A stretch of 64,000 nt of DNA from Nitrospina sp. (GTDB lineage: Bacteria > Nitrospinota > Nitrospinia > Nitrospinales > VA-1), in assembly GCA_018697205.1 (NCBI GenBank), contig JABHTG010000141.1:22574-86573 (forward strand). Reading direction: 5' to 3'. The notes beneath the pieces were generated by a model. It worked only from the letters and a program-made list of their open reading frames with translations. It ran no database searches and was not told the origin of the DNA. This document shows positions 42,884-52,712 of the stretch, piece after piece (the stretch's first letter is position 1; every line of letters starts with the position of its first letter). The position numbers and the translations under genes were made by a program.

Positions 42884-43648
42884 TTAAAACAAGTCATCAA
42901 AAATATTTTTTTGCTGACTTTTATATTCTTCCTCGCTGATGAGTCCTTTGTCGTAAAGATATTTAAGGTGTTCTAGTTTTTCCTCTAATTTAGGATTAAT
43001 ATTACTATTTTGGGAAGGTTTTTTTTGCAGGACACCAAAAGAACTCTGGTTATTCATATTTTCCTGGCCGGAGATATGTAGCTTCAGTTTTGAAATAATC
43101 CAGTTTTTCTGTATACGCTTATCTATTCCTGACTTAAAATAAAGCTGACCATTCTTGGGTGTCATTTTCCAAGAAAAAATATTCCAACCACGAACATTAT
43201 TTTTTTGTAGAAACGTTTCACCGCGAATTGAATCGAAACGCCAGTTTAAATAACTTTTAAAAGAAAAAATATCACCCGATGTGATACCACCTTCGCTTTT
43301 TAGTTGCATCCTAATAATTTTATCGGGACTCACCTCTCTAAATGCCTTGAAAAGAATGGGGGCTAATGTTTGAATCTCGGAAACGGAAAACACAGGCTCT
43401 TCTTTATTACCGATAAAGGTTCCCTTTGACTTTAAAGAAACCATATGGTTGACAATTTCTGCCTGTGAAATTTTGATAGGGTGGTTTAATTTCATATTAG
43501 TAAGGCTGGAGTTCTCATAAAATTGAGATCGAAATGTAATTTTAACCTTACTTTTTTTTAACCCAACTCCTTCTGCAACTCCAAAGATAAACGGGCTAAA
43601 AAAAATAAAAACGACTACCACTTGAAAAAATTTAAAATTAAAAACCAT
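42884..43648 (-). CDS. Exported SHOCT-domain protein at the end of the urease operon
   Basis: About 254 residues. It has a signal peptide (FFQVVVVFIFFSPFIFGVAEG), a central region with no family I recognise (KVKITFRSQFYENSSLTNMK and later beta-rich segments) and a C-terminal SHOCT module, LEEKLEHLKYLYDKGLISEE, which is a short oligomerisation hairpin with the L-x-x-L-x-x-G-x-I-x-x-x-E-(Y/F) pattern. It follows ureG by 22 bases on the same strand, so it is likely co-transcribed with urease. A role in nickel or urea handling is only a guess from position. The ATG at 43648 follows a GTGGATA ribosome binding site. Confidence 0.65.
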   Translation of the reverse strand: MVFNFKFFQVVVVFIFFSPFIFGVAEGVGLKKSKVKITFRSQFYENSSLTNMKLNHPIKISQAEIVNHMVSLKSKGTFIGNKEEPVFSVSEIQTLAPILFKAFREVSPDKIIRMQLKSEGGITSGDIFSFKSYLNWRFDSIRGETFLQKNNVRGWNIFSWKMTPKNGQLYFKSGIDKRIQKNWIISKLKLHISGQENMNNQSSFGVLQKKPSQNSNINPKLEEKLEHLKYLYDKGLISEEEYKSQQKNIFDDLF

Positions 43649-43670
43649 TATCCACAAAACCTACAAAAGA

Positions 43671-44285
43671 TTAAGAACATAGCAAACCCTGCTTAATGAC
43701 AAACTGTTCAACATCCTCTACACCTAAACCATTTTTTAAATTGGTAAACACGAATGGTCTATCCCCTCTCATTTTTTTAGCATCGCGCTCCATCACTTCA
43801 AGGGATGCTCCAACATGAGGCGCTAAGTCAGTTTTATTAATAATCAACAAATCAGACTTGGTGATACCAGGCCCCCCCTTACGCGGAATTTTATCACCTG
43901 CGGCTACATCAATAACATAAATAGTAAGGTCCGATAATTCAGGACTAAAAGTAGCAGCAAGGTTATCGCCACCACTTTCAACAATAACTAAATCCAAAGC
44001 AGGGAAACGAACATACAGTTCTTCAACCGCAGAAAGGTTCATTGAAGCATCTTCCCGAATTGCTGTGTGTGGGCATCCTCCAGTTTCTACTCCTATTATT
44101 CGCCCCTCTTCCAAAGCCTTGTGTTGAATTAAAAACTGAGCATCCTCTTTTGTATAGATATCATTAGTCACTACAGCAATCTCAAACTTATCGCGTAATT
44201 TTTTACAAAGTTCATTGATCAATGCAGTTTTACCAGAACCCACTGGCCCCCCTACCCCAACTCTCAAAACTTGTTTTTTATCCAT
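43671..44285 (-). CDS. ureG: Urease accessory GTPase UreG
   Basis: 204 residues. P-loop [19 protein letters not shown], the nickel-binding C-P-H in [15 protein letters not shown], the [16 protein letters not shown] switch and the NKTD guanine motif are all present. UreG brings nickel to the urease active site with UreE, UreF and UreD, using GTP. Length is standard. It lies 25 bases after ureF. Confidence 0.98.
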   Translation of the reverse strand: MDKKQVLRVGVGGPVGSGKTALINELCKKLRDKFEIAVVTNDIYTKEDAQFLIQHKALEEGRIIGVETGGCPHTAIREDASMNLSAVEELYVRFPALDLVIVESGGDNLAATFSPELSDLTIYVIDVAAGDKIPRKGGPGITKSDLLIINKTDLAPHVGASLEVMERDAKKMRGDRPFVFTNLKNGLGVEDVEQFVIKQGLLCS

Positions 44286-44310
44286 ATTTTCAACCTCTTG
44301 CTACTCTTCT

Positions 44311-45009
44311 CTATGAACGAAATAACCTTGTGTACTGAGTCTCATGAAGAGCACTTGCGATTCCCTGCCCAGGGGCACTATAACCAATAGCATCATCTTG
44401 CAAATCCAACCCCTGAGCCACCTCATTTGATATAGTTTCAATAACAGTTGATAAAATCTTTTGCCCATCGGTTTGCCCTAATGGAATTAATTTCATTGCG
44501 CATAAAACTTTATTTTCTGCCCACATCCACAAAAAGCCACTTGCGGCATCGCTTAAAGAAATATCCCATCTAACAGCTGCTAAACTATATAAAGTGAGGA
44601 ACCCACCGTAAGGAGGTTTTAAGAAAGGTTTTGCTTCTTCTAAATCTAAATCAACTAAGAGACGCGCCAACGCTTTTCCTAATTGTCGATCTTCTTCTTG
44701 AAGTTCAAATGCGTCTCGACTTGCTGATAAAAATTTATTCCAATAATCTACTCTATCCAAAATAGACCCCTGCCACGCTTTGTAAAGATTTTTCAGCACA
44801 GGGATATCTAAATTAATTAGTGAATTTTTTAAAAGACCTTGGATCCAATCCGATGCTGTTGGAGCATCGTGTACCCAACCAGATGATATAGCAAACTCTA
44901 ATCCTTGTGAATACGAGTAACCACCGATCGGGAGTGATGGACTGGTAAGACGTATTAACTTTAGCAAACTGGGATTCTGCAAGTGAAACATGGCGTTGTT
45001 AGTGTTCAT
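44311..45009 (-). CDS. ureF: Urease accessory protein UreF
   Basis: About 232 residues. The landmark LIRLTSPSLPIGGYSYSQGLE near the start and the conserved C-terminal DDAIGYSAPGQGIASALHET segment define UreF. It is all-helical and bridges UreD and UreG during nickel insertion. The start is uncertain: ATG at 45009 overlaps ureE by 11 bases, ATG at 44991 begins after it, and a longer frame reaches 45081. Confidence 0.94.
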   Translation of the reverse strand: MNTNNAMFHLQNPSLLKLIRLTSPSLPIGGYSYSQGLEFAISSGWVHDAPTASDWIQGLLKNSLINLDIPVLKNLYKAWQGSILDRVDYWNKFLSASRDAFELQEEDRQLGKALARLLVDLDLEEAKPFLKPPYGGFLTLYSLAAVRWDISLSDAASGFLWMWAENKVLCAMKLIPLGQTDGQKILSTVIETISNEVAQGLDLQDDAIGYSAPGQGIASALHETQYTRLFRS

Positions 45010-45454
45010 GAGTATGCCGGTGCTTCCAACCATTTTGATAAGCTCCAGGCTCTGGTTCAAAGGGAGCCTCTTGGTGCTCAACCTCTAAGCCAAGAGAACG
45101 AACCATATCGTCCAACACATGGTCATGAAGATAACACAGTGTGCCGTTTCCGATTTGCAAGGGTACGTGGCGATTCCCCAAATGATAACAAGCGCGAGAC
45201 AATAAATGAGTATTTGGTTCATGAACTACAGAAACAGATTCTAAAGAAGCACGTACTTCAACAACTGTACCGCATGTGCTTCGCAGCAAATCACCGTGAC
45301 GCAGGACAAGGCCTCTGCTTAAAATGAGAGCAGCTTCGTTACCGTTGTCGAGAGTAACTCGTAGACGGCTTTTTTGTCTTTGATCAAATGGCAGAGTTAG
45401 AGAGGTAGAAGAAGTTCCCACGCAATCTTCAATGCGCTCTGTAATTTCCAACAT
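44999..45454 (-). CDS. ureE: Urease nickel metallochaperone UreE
   Basis: About 151 residues. The N-terminal domain has SLTLPFDQRQKSRLRVTLDNG, and the C-terminal nickel-binding domain has YHLGNRHVPLQIG with its metal histidine, ending in a short histidine tail (KHRHTHEH). It carries Ni2+ to UreG/UreF/UreD. The ATG at 45454 gives the normal UreE N-terminus; upstream codons to 45475 add seven residues. Confidence 0.95.
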   Translation of the reverse strand: MLEITERIEDCVGTSSTSLTLPFDQRQKSRLRVTLDNGNEAALILSRGLVLRHGDLLRSTCGTVVEVRASLESVSVVHEPNTHLLSRACYHLGNRHVPLQIGNGTLCYLHDHVLDDMVRSLGLEVEHQEAPFEPEPGAYQNGWKHRHTHEH

Positions 45455-45494
45455 GATTTTTTTCCAAAACAGCAATCAAGAGAAACAGCCTTCA

Positions 45495-47198
45495 CTAAAA
45501 AAGGAAGTAGCGTTGCGCTAAAGGCAATACTTTAGCAGGCTCACACGTTAACAACTCCCCATCTGCACGCACTTCATAAGTTTGCGAATCAACTTCTATA
45601 TTCGGTTGGTAGTCATTATGTATCAAATTTTTTTTTCTAATTTGACGCGTATTTTTTACTCCAATAATTTTCTTATTCAATTTTAATTTTTGTGCAATTC
45701 CGTCATCACAAGCAGCTTGAGAAACAAAACTCACACAGGTTTCACTGCGTGCACCACCCAAGGCACCAAACATTGGTCGGTAATGAACCGGTTGTGGGGT
45801 AGGAATTGATGCATTAGGATCACCCATCGGCACAGCCACAATCATCCCACCCTTGATCATCATCGCAGGCTTAGCGCCAAAAAAAGCTGGTTTCCAAAGT
45901 ACAATGTCTGCAAGTTTACCGGGTTCTATTGACCCTACTTCATGAGCAATTCCATGAGAGATAGCGGGATTAATAGTATATTTTGCTACGTAACGTTTGG
46001 CCCGAAAATTATCATGGTGTTTAGGATCTGGTTTTAGGGCACCCCGCTGAACTTTCATCTTATGTGCAGTCTGCCAGGTCCTAGTAATAACTTCTCCAAT
46101 TCGCCCCATTGCCTGCGAATCGGATGCAATCATACTAAATGCCCCAAGATCATGAAGTATGTCCTCCGCTGCGATGGTTTCGCGTCTAATCCTCGATTCA
46201 GCAAACGCAACATCTTCTGGAATTTTGGAATCAAGATGATGACAAACCATAAGCATGTCCAAGTGTTCATCAACTGTGTTAACCGTAAAGGGACGAGTAG
46301 GATTTGTCGAGGAAGGTAGCACATTAGATTCTCCACAAGCTTTTATAATATCGGGAGCATGCCCACCACCTGCACCTTCTGTATGATAAGTATGGATAGT
46401 TCGGTTTTTAAAAGCGGCAATCGTATTTTCGACAAAGCCCGACTCATTGAGCGTATCTGTATGAATCGCTACTTGAACATCAAATTTCTCAGCAACGCTC
46501 AAACAGTTGTCAATAGCAGCTGGTGTCGTCCCCCAATCTTCATGCAGTTTCAAACCCATTGCACCTGCCAGGACTTGTTCCTCTAAAGCAAGCGGTAAAC
46601 TAGCATTCCCTTTACCAAGAAAACCGAAGTTGATAGGTAGTTCTTCAACGGCCTGATACATGCGCTGAATATTCCAAGGCCCCGGCGTACATGTAGTCGC
46701 ATTGGTTCCAGCCGCAGGTCCCGTTCCACCACCAATCATAGTGGTAATACCTGACATTAAAGCGTCATCTACTTGCTGAGGACAAATAAAATGAATGTGG
46801 GCGTCAATGCCTCCGGCTGTAGCAATCAATCCCTCACCAGCAATAGCTTCTGTAGATGGGCCAATAATAATATCTACACCTGGCTGGATATCAGGGTTAC
46901 CGGCTTTACCAACCGCAAAAATACGACCTTCTTTTATTCCAATATCTGCTTTAACAATTCCCCAGTGATCCAAAATTAAAGCATTGGTTATGACTACATC
47001 AACAGCATCTTTTGAGGTCCGTTGACTTTGCCCCATACCATCTCGAATAACTTTACCGCCACCAAACTTTACTTCTTCTCCATATACTGTCTTATCTTCT
47101 TCAACTTCGATCCATAGTTCCGTATCACCCAACCTAACGCGATCTCCTGTTGTTGGTCCGAACATATCGGCATAAGCGTGACGGTCAATAGTAGTCAT
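45495..47198 (-). CDS. ureC: Urease alpha subunit (catalytic)
   Basis: 567 residues, standard for UreC. The active site is complete: H-x-H in [12 protein letters not shown], the carbamylated lysine in [22 protein letters not shown], the flap [15 protein letters not shown], and the catalytic aspartate in [11 protein letters not shown]. With UreA and UreB it hydrolyses urea to ammonia and carbamate using two nickel ions. It overlaps ureB by four bases and is followed by the accessory genes. Confidence 0.99.
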   Translation of the reverse strand: MTTIDRHAYADMFGPTTGDRVRLGDTELWIEVEEDKTVYGEEVKFGGGKVIRDGMGQSQRTSKDAVDVVITNALILDHWGIVKADIGIKEGRIFAVGKAGNPDIQPGVDIIIGPSTEAIAGEGLIATAGGIDAHIHFICPQQVDDALMSGITTMIGGGTGPAAGTNATTCTPGPWNIQRMYQAVEELPINFGFLGKGNASLPLALEEQVLAGAMGLKLHEDWGTTPAAIDNCLSVAEKFDVQVAIHTDTLNESGFVENTIAAFKNRTIHTYHTEGAGGGHAPDIIKACGESNVLPSSTNPTRPFTVNTVDEHLDMLMVCHHLDSKIPEDVAFAESRIRRETIAAEDILHDLGAFSMIASDSQAMGRIGEVITRTWQTAHKMKVQRGALKPDPKHHDNFRAKRYVAKYTINPAISHGIAHEVGSIEPGKLADIVLWKPAFFGAKPAMMIKGGMIVAVPMGDPNASIPTPQPVHYRPMFGALGGARSETCVSFVSQAACDDGIAQKLKLNKKIIGVKNTRQIRKKNLIHNDYQPNIEVDSQTYEVRADGELLTCEPAKVLPLAQRYFLF

Positions 47199-47512
47199 GA
47201 TTGTTCCTCCAATGGGCCCATAACTTTTGCATTGAACCCATAAACCTCTCTAGAGCCTGTATATTCAACTAACTCTACCTCTCTAGTTTGTCCAGGCTCA
47301 AAGCGAACGGCTGTTCCTGCGGGAATGTTTAACCGAAAACCATATGACAGTTCACGATCGAATTCCAATGCAGAGTTCGTTTCAAAAAAATGATAGTGCG
47401 ATCCTACTTGGACTGGTCGATCCCCGAGGTTGGCAATTGATAACTCAACCTTTTTACGTCCTTCATTTAAGATCAACTCTCCCTTTTGAATTGCATATTC
47501 TCCAGGAATCAT
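47195..47512 (-). CDS. ureB: Urease beta subunit
   Basis: 105 residues. It begins [20 protein letters not shown] and contains the conserved [19 protein letters not shown] and [18 protein letters not shown] segments. Structural subunit of the (UreABC)3 complex. It lies 11 bases after ureA, so the A and B subunits are separate as in most bacteria rather than fused as in Helicobacter. Confidence 0.98.
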   Translation of the reverse strand: MIPGEYAIQKGELILNEGRKKVELSIANLGDRPVQVGSHYHFFETNSALEFDRELSYGFRLNIPAGTAVRFEPGQTREVELVEYTGSREVYGFNAKVMGPLEEQS

Positions 47513-47523
47513 AATTTTTTCCT

Positions 47524-47826
47524 TTAGACTATCGGGTTATGAACAGTAACCAGTTTTGTTCCATCCGGAAATGTTGCCTCAACCTGCACATCATGGATCA
47601 TTTCAGGAATCCCCTCCATAACGTCTTCTCGTTTCAGTAACTGAGTTCCATAGCTCATAAGGTCAGCAACACGTTTTCCTTCTCGCGCCCCTTCAAGAAT
47701 AGCAGCTGATATGTACGCCACGGCTTCAGGATAATTCAACTTAATTCCTCTAGCCAACCGCCTCTCTGCAAGCAAACCAGCCGTAAATATAAGTAATTTA
47801 TCTTTTTCTCGTGGAGAAAGTTCCAT
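47524..47826 (-). CDS. ureA: Urease gamma subunit
   Basis: 100 residues with the full-length family pattern: [40 protein letters not shown] and [20 protein letters not shown]. Small structural subunit of urease. It is preceded by ureD after 63 bases. Confidence 0.98.
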   Translation of the reverse strand: MELSPREKDKLLIFTAGLLAERRLARGIKLNYPEAVAYISAAILEGAREGKRVADLMSYGTQLLKREDVMEGIPEMIHDVQVEATFPDGTKLVTVHNPIV

Positions 47827-47889
47827 TTTTGTTCCTTAAAATACATAAACCCAAGACTAAGAAACCAATTGATACATAGGGCATTAAAG

Positions 47890-48744
47890 TCAGGTATTCC
47901 ATATTCGCGGAATAACAGCTTCCTGGTCTCTCAAAGCCAAACGCAATATCTGCCAAAATTTAATAAAGTTCCGTTTCACATGTTCTACACTATTTCCTAA
48001 ATATCGGCAAAGAATAATACCATCCAACAAAGTTATTGAAAACAAATCACCATTTTCAGATAAAGCAATATTCTGTCTCAACAGATCCACGATGTCTTTT
48101 CTTGAAGAAAAACAAAAAAAACTACCCACAACTGGCTTTCCTCCCAACCCCCATTTAGCATCAAGAATTGCATCATTTTCCCTAACCATCAGTCTATCCA
48201 AACGAACTGGACGACCATTGACAAAAATTTCTAACTTTTGAATCAATTGACCCTGAGAAAAAGTCTCATCAATAGAAGGCCTTCCTAAACACAAAATATC
48301 CCATCCAATAAAGTGACTTTCGCTTGATAAGTAAACCCTGGTTCTCAGGTTTGCCATAGAACCGCGAAAAAAAATATTTTCAGAGGGGAACCACTCTAAC
48401 ACCCCATGATCAGCAACTGTAATTGTTTGATGTTGAAATGCTTCGTTACAAGCACTTCGATAAAATTTACCTGCAGCGGGAGTAGTTACCAAAACTTTTG
48501 CATTTGAATCAACTTGAATTTTTACATCAAAACTATCACCACCGACAACTCCACCTGGCGGATGTATAATATACACATGGCAAGCTCCACTTGTTTCAGG
48601 ATAAAACACTTTCTGGACCTGCAATGGTCCTTGATGCGATCGATGTTTTAATATCGTTTTATTATTCTCTTCAATAAATTTTAATTGAAGTTTCGCTTCC
48701 CAACCTCTATTTGAGCTAGTCTCTTTCAAACTAGATATCGTCAT
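47890..48744 (-). CDS. ureD: Urease accessory protein UreD
   Basis: 284 residues. GWEAKLQLKFIEENNKT, the PLQVQKVFYPETSGACHVYI segment, HPPGGVVGGDSFDVKI and TTPAAGKFYRS are typical of UreD/UreH. It docks on apo-urease and, with UreF and UreG, forms the tunnel for nickel delivery. It is the first gene of ureDABCEFG. The 290 bases upstream contain no clear sigma-54 site on the minus strand. Confidence 0.96.
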   Translation of the reverse strand: MTISSLKETSSNRGWEAKLQLKFIEENNKTILKHRSHQGPLQVQKVFYPETSGACHVYIIHPPGGVVGGDSFDVKIQVDSNAKVLVTTPAAGKFYRSACNEAFQHQTITVADHGVLEWFPSENIFFRGSMANLRTRVYLSSESHFIGWDILCLGRPSIDETFSQGQLIQKLEIFVNGRPVRLDRLMVRENDAILDAKWGLGGKPVVGSFFCFSSRKDIVDLLRQNIALSENGDLFSITLLDGIILCRYLGNSVEHVKRNFIKFWQILRLALRDQEAVIPRIWNT

Positions 48745-49034
48745 AAAGTTTATTTCTGAATTCTTTAATAATTAAGAACTAACACGATAAAACAGGATCG
48801 TTTAAAGGTAAATATTAAAAATCCCACCTCGCAATTAATAACTTTATCATTTAAAGAAACAATGGCCTAAGGCACTTTTATGCATGTTGAATTTTTTACA
48901 TATTTGTACAATAATATAATCATATTTCTAGACAGATATTTTTAATATATGTAGTTCATAAAACTATTTATCCGAATATCCTTCAGGTAGTTTAAGATCA
49001 ACGAGTCGTAAATATAACTGGACAACAATAGCAC

Positions 49035-49568
49035 ATGAAAAAATACTTAAAAGTTGTAGGATGGATTTTTCTGGGAATTTTTTTACAATTTAAATTTAGC
49101 GTCTTATACGGAATAGTATTTTTAGAGAATCTTAATTTTCATGATCGTTCTTATTTTGTTGAAATGAAGTTATTGCCTGCAAGCCAATCGGTGCATTTAC
49201 TGACCATGAAGACAACTGTTCACCATTCTTTAGGGCCCGATTATTTTGCTAATGTTTACATCCCTCAACATTATAAGGTAGTAAATAAGGACTCTTATAC
49301 CGGAGCTGAAATTATTCCAGGTTATAATGCCTATAAGATGAATATGAAAAGAAAGTACCGAGATGTATTAAGCTCCGAAGATTTTATTATTACTCTGTCT
49401 GTTCCCAATAAAATTATAAAGCCAGAACCGATTCTTGTTCACTTTGAGAATATGGAGCAACGGCTTCATATTGATAAGACATTTACACTATCCAGTGCAA
49501 ATAATATAATTGCTTTGAAAGGACCAAAGCGGGCCGAGAAAACTTATCCTCAACAATTAGGACTGTAA
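49035..49568 (+). CDS. Exported protein, unknown
   Basis: 177 residues with an N-terminal hydrophobic segment (VVGWIFLGIFLQFKFSVLYGIV) that is a signal or anchor, followed by a beta-rich domain (MKTTVHHSLGPDYFANVYIP, FIITLSVPNKIIKPEPILVH). I do not recognise a family. It is the first of three plus-strand genes, with a J-domain protein 38 bases on, which may make it a periplasmic partner of a folding or assembly process. No clear ribosome binding site stands before the ATG. Confidence 0.6.
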   Translation: MKKYLKVVGWIFLGIFLQFKFSVLYGIVFLENLNFHDRSYFVEMKLLPASQSVHLLTMKTTVHHSLGPDYFANVYIPQHYKVVNKDSYTGAEIIPGYNAYKMNMKRKYRDVLSSEDFIITLSVPNKIIKPEPILVHFENMEQRLHIDKTFTLSSANNIIALKGPKRAEKTYPQQLGL

Positions 49569-49606
49569 AACCTGACAGCTCTTTTTCTTTAGAATTCAAC
49601 TGCACC

Positions 49607-50458
49607 ATGAGAACTAAGTTTCGAGAGTTTAAAGATTACTACAAAATATTGGATGTCGCTGAAAACGCATCTGATAAGGAAGTAAAAAAATCTTATCGCA
49701 AACTAGCACTTGAACACCATCCTGATCATAATAAGAATGCTGCCAACAGTGAGGAAAAATTTAAGCAAATCACCGAAGCTTATGGAGTTCTGATAGACCC
49801 TCTTAAACGCAAAGAATACGATCGTTTTAGAGCCGATCATCTGGCTGGCAGGACTAACGAATACTCCCAATTTCGATATACCCAACAGGATATATTTGAA
49901 GAGATGTTTCGCAAAGGATTTGGTAAAGATGTATTTGAGGAATTAAATCGTGAATTTTCAAAATCTGGTTTTCGATCAGGAAACTCTTTTTTTCAAACCA
50001 CTCTGATGGGAGGAGCTCTAGGTGGAATTGTTCGAGTCCTTGGAATGATTCCAGGTCCTATTGGACGAGTGGGACAAGGCCTTCGTATTGCACATATGGT
50101 TGGAACATCCCTTTTTGCATTAAAAAAAATGCACGATGCAAAATCAGCAGGAAACCTTAAAGATCAGCCAAATAATAAAAAGCCAAATATCCTTGAATCT
50201 ATGAAAGAGGTTTTCCATAAAGGGGACAGTAGCCAAAATTCTCTTGATTATAACCTAGCTATAACTATAGAACCTAAAGAAGCACTCGCAGGATCTAATA
50301 AAAAAATTTCATATGAAATAGATGGAACTCCTGAACAGTTAATGATTCGCATCCCTGAAAAATTTCCCCATGGTGGAAAATTACGAATTAAAGGAAAGGG
50401 ACACTCTAAACATCAAAAAAGAGGTGACCTAATACTTCAAGTCAAAGTAAGCTACTAG
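49607..50458 (+). CDS. J-domain protein with DnaJ C-terminal substrate domain and hydrophobic middle
   Basis: 283 residues. The J domain occupies about 7-70 with the HPD motif at 38-40 that stimulates DnaK. No G/F-rich or zinc-finger region follows. Instead residues about 128-175 are Gly/Leu/Ile-rich (MGGALGGIVRVLGMIPGPIG), which could associate with membrane. The C-terminal part (from about 220) is one DnaJ_C beta domain (YNLAITIEPKEALAGSNKKI through GDLILQVKV). It resembles CbpA-like cochaperones with one substrate domain. Its neighbours are an exported and a membrane protein, suggesting envelope-related clients. Confidence 0.85.
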   Translation: MRTKFREFKDYYKILDVAENASDKEVKKSYRKLALEHHPDHNKNAANSEEKFKQITEAYGVLIDPLKRKEYDRFRADHLAGRTNEYSQFRYTQQDIFEEMFRKGFGKDVFEELNREFSKSGFRSGNSFFQTTLMGGALGGIVRVLGMIPGPIGRVGQGLRIAHMVGTSLFALKKMHDAKSAGNLKDQPNNKKPNILESMKEVFHKGDSSQNSLDYNLAITIEPKEALAGSNKKISYEIDGTPEQLMIRIPEKFPHGGKLRIKGKGHSKHQKRGDLILQVKVSY

Positions 50459-50523
50459 TATCTTGATTTTTCTTTTTTACTCAATACCAACCAAACCACC
50501 AGTTTTATAAAAGGGTTTTATAG

Positions 50524-51216
50524 ATGAACAAAGAAAAAGTCGTCAGCTATTGGCGCATTTTTTTTACCGATCTTCTAGTTGGGACTTTTAAAAGTCTTAT
50601 CCAATTCGGCTTCATTGGATTCAGTCTTGGACTAATTGGCCTTTTCATAATGGATCATTTTTTTATAAATGATCTGGGATGGAATACTTGGGTTATTTCG
50701 ACAATTCTGGTTTTGTCATTTGGATGGTATACCGCATTTGGTATTCTCTTTGGGTTGATTGCATCTATCATTCAGACCTCCAGTAAAAAAATTACCGAAG
50801 CGCTAACTGGCCTCCATGATCTTCTTGATCTAATGACACATGGGGTGGTAGAAAAAATTCCTCGATTCAATAAAAATATTCCTCGCAATCAACTTGAAGA
50901 AACTTTTGATGGGATCGGAAAAAATTTTCTAGAGCAGTTGAAACTTAAACAAGGCATTACTGCTTTTCTCTCTCGTATCTTATTTGGAACTATTCTTAAA
51001 GCAATCAAATTCTTTTTTCTAGATAATGTAGTAGAAGAGCTATCAAAAAAAGAAGGCGATATCACATCGTCGGATATCGAGCATGCCGTGAGACGAGTCG
51101 GCGTGGAAATGGCAACAGCACCAATTTTAGAAAAATTTCTTTACCTTCAAATTCTAAACTTTATTCTCTTCTGCTTAACCTTCGCGGTACCAATTGGGAT
51201 TTTACTAATTTTTTAA
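50524..51216 (+). CDS. Polytopic membrane protein, unknown
   Basis: 230 residues with two strong N-terminal membrane helices (about 12-42 and 55-82), a soluble middle (HDLLDLMTHGVVEKIPRFNK), a weaker hydrophobic segment, and a C-terminal helix (LNFILFCLTFAVPIGILLIF). I do not recognise a family. It is the last of three plus-strand genes with the J-domain protein, 65 bases downstream of it, and may anchor that protein's activity at the membrane. That link is inference from position. Confidence 0.6.
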   Translation: MNKEKVVSYWRIFFTDLLVGTFKSLIQFGFIGFSLGLIGLFIMDHFFINDLGWNTWVISTILVLSFGWYTAFGILFGLIASIIQTSSKKITEALTGLHDLLDLMTHGVVEKIPRFNKNIPRNQLEETFDGIGKNFLEQLKLKQGITAFLSRILFGTILKAIKFFFLDNVVEELSKKEGDITSSDIEHAVRRVGVEMATAPILEKFLYLQILNFILFCLTFAVPIGILLIF

Positions 51217-51421
51217 TTCCAGACTATAACTAAACAGTCTTACCTTGCCTGAAGTATTTACTAAAACTCCTAGTGCAATCACCATAGTTTGAAACCGTTT
51301 ATTCAAAGGTCTTACGTGGGGAACAATTTAAAGTTTTAATAGCGATAAAAAATAGTGTTCTACAAAAAAAGGAACAATCTAAAGCTTGTGGCATGGCAAG
51401 AGTGCCAACAAATTCGCGCTT

Positions 51422-52597
51422 TTAATTAGTAGTTATTTTATAGACTACTCCACGAAAGTCATCTGACAGATAAAGCTCTCCTTCAGGTGAGTATTCTAAG
51501 TCGACTGGCCTACCATTTGGCGAACCATCTTTTTTCAACCACCCACTTATAAAGTCTTCATGAGAAATAATGCGACCCATTGGATCAAGTTTTAAGCGGA
51601 CCACCTTGTAACCGGAAGGTACAGATCGGTTCCATGAGCCATGAAACGCAATAAATACACTATGGTTATAGCGTTTTGGGAGGGTACCTTTTTGATAGAA
51701 AGCAAGTCCAAGAGGAGCCATATGTGCCACAAAGGTGTAAGCAGGAACCTCTGTTTTTGAACAATCAAAGTTTACTCCAATATCTTGATCAAAAACTTGC
51801 GACTCGTAACAGTAAGGCCAACCATAGTGCTTCCCATTCTTAATGATATTTAGTTCTTCTTTAGGATGGTGGTCCCCCAACATGTCACGCCCGTTATTAA
51901 CACCCCATAATTCATCAGAGTAAGGAGAAAACTCAATTCCAACTGTATTACGTAGACCTTTCGCAAAAACTTCCCCGCCCGAACCATCTAGGTTAAAGCG
52001 TGAAATTGCTGCACGTAGATGATTTTTTTCAATACAAATATTACATGATGATCCAACAGATAAATATAGCTTATCGTTTTTAATTTTTATAGTTCGCGTA
52101 TTGTGTCCACCGATTGGAATATTATCAATTATAGTTTCGGGGGTTCCATAGGTAAATGGCTTATTAGTCCGCTTTAACCGAATGACCTTGGTTTCTTCAG
52201 CAACATAAAGATAATAATCATCCTTAATTTTCACAAATGCCAATCCATGTGGAGCCCTATGGCCAGAAATAATAGAAACAATTTGATCCGCTTTACCATT
52301 TTTATCAAAATCAGGTAACGCAACAACCTTACCTTCTATAGATTGACTGAGAAACAGAACTCCCTGATCATCAAATGCCATATGTCTAGCTCGATTTACA
52401 CCCTTAGCAAATATCGTTAGCTTGATGTCTTTCGGTGTTAGAAGTTGTAAAGGCTCTAACACGGGTATTTTATTTTGTGCCGAAATAAACTGCGGAGAAA
52501 CTATAAAAATTAAAAACATTCCCACAGCTATATTGCGGATAGGGAAAAAAGATAGCAATACTTTTAATTTTATGAAAAATTTGGAAGGAGTTTTCAT
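51422..52597 (-). CDS. PQQ-dependent sugar (sorbosone) dehydrogenase-like periplasmic protein
   Basis: 391 residues with signal peptide (IRNIAVGMFLIFIVSPQFISA) and a six-blade propeller of the GSDH/sorbosone dehydrogenase family. The motifs HGLAFV, GHNTRTIKI, GGEVFAKGLRNTVGIEFSP, GVNNGRDMLGDHHP, YGWPYCY and the end GRPVDLEYSPEGELYLSDD are characteristic. Members oxidise sugars or aldoses with PQQ and calcium in the periplasm, though many homologs have no proven activity. No PQQ synthesis gene is in the window. It stands alone. Confidence 0.85.
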   Translation of the reverse strand: MKTPSKFFIKLKVLLSFFPIRNIAVGMFLIFIVSPQFISAQNKIPVLEPLQLLTPKDIKLTIFAKGVNRARHMAFDDQGVLFLSQSIEGKVVALPDFDKNGKADQIVSIISGHRAPHGLAFVKIKDDYYLYVAEETKVIRLKRTNKPFTYGTPETIIDNIPIGGHNTRTIKIKNDKLYLSVGSSCNICIEKNHLRAAISRFNLDGSGGEVFAKGLRNTVGIEFSPYSDELWGVNNGRDMLGDHHPKEELNIIKNGKHYGWPYCYESQVFDQDIGVNFDCSKTEVPAYTFVAHMAPLGLAFYQKGTLPKRYNHSVFIAFHGSWNRSVPSGYKVVRLKLDPMGRIISHEDFISGWLKKDGSPNGRPVDLEYSPEGELYLSDDFRGVVYKITTN

Positions 52598-52712
52598 AGC
52601 TAAGCGTTTCTAATTGACATATCACTTTATTAATTTTGGATTACTAAACTAATTTCTAAGCTGATAGAATAAAAAAATTTACTGACCTAATCAACTCTAT
52701 AACTGTAATGTA

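Noticed and set aside
48869..48885. Sigma-54-like GGCAC...TGC on the plus strand before the exported-protein gene
   Set aside because: The GG and GC elements are nine bases apart instead of the strictly required ten.
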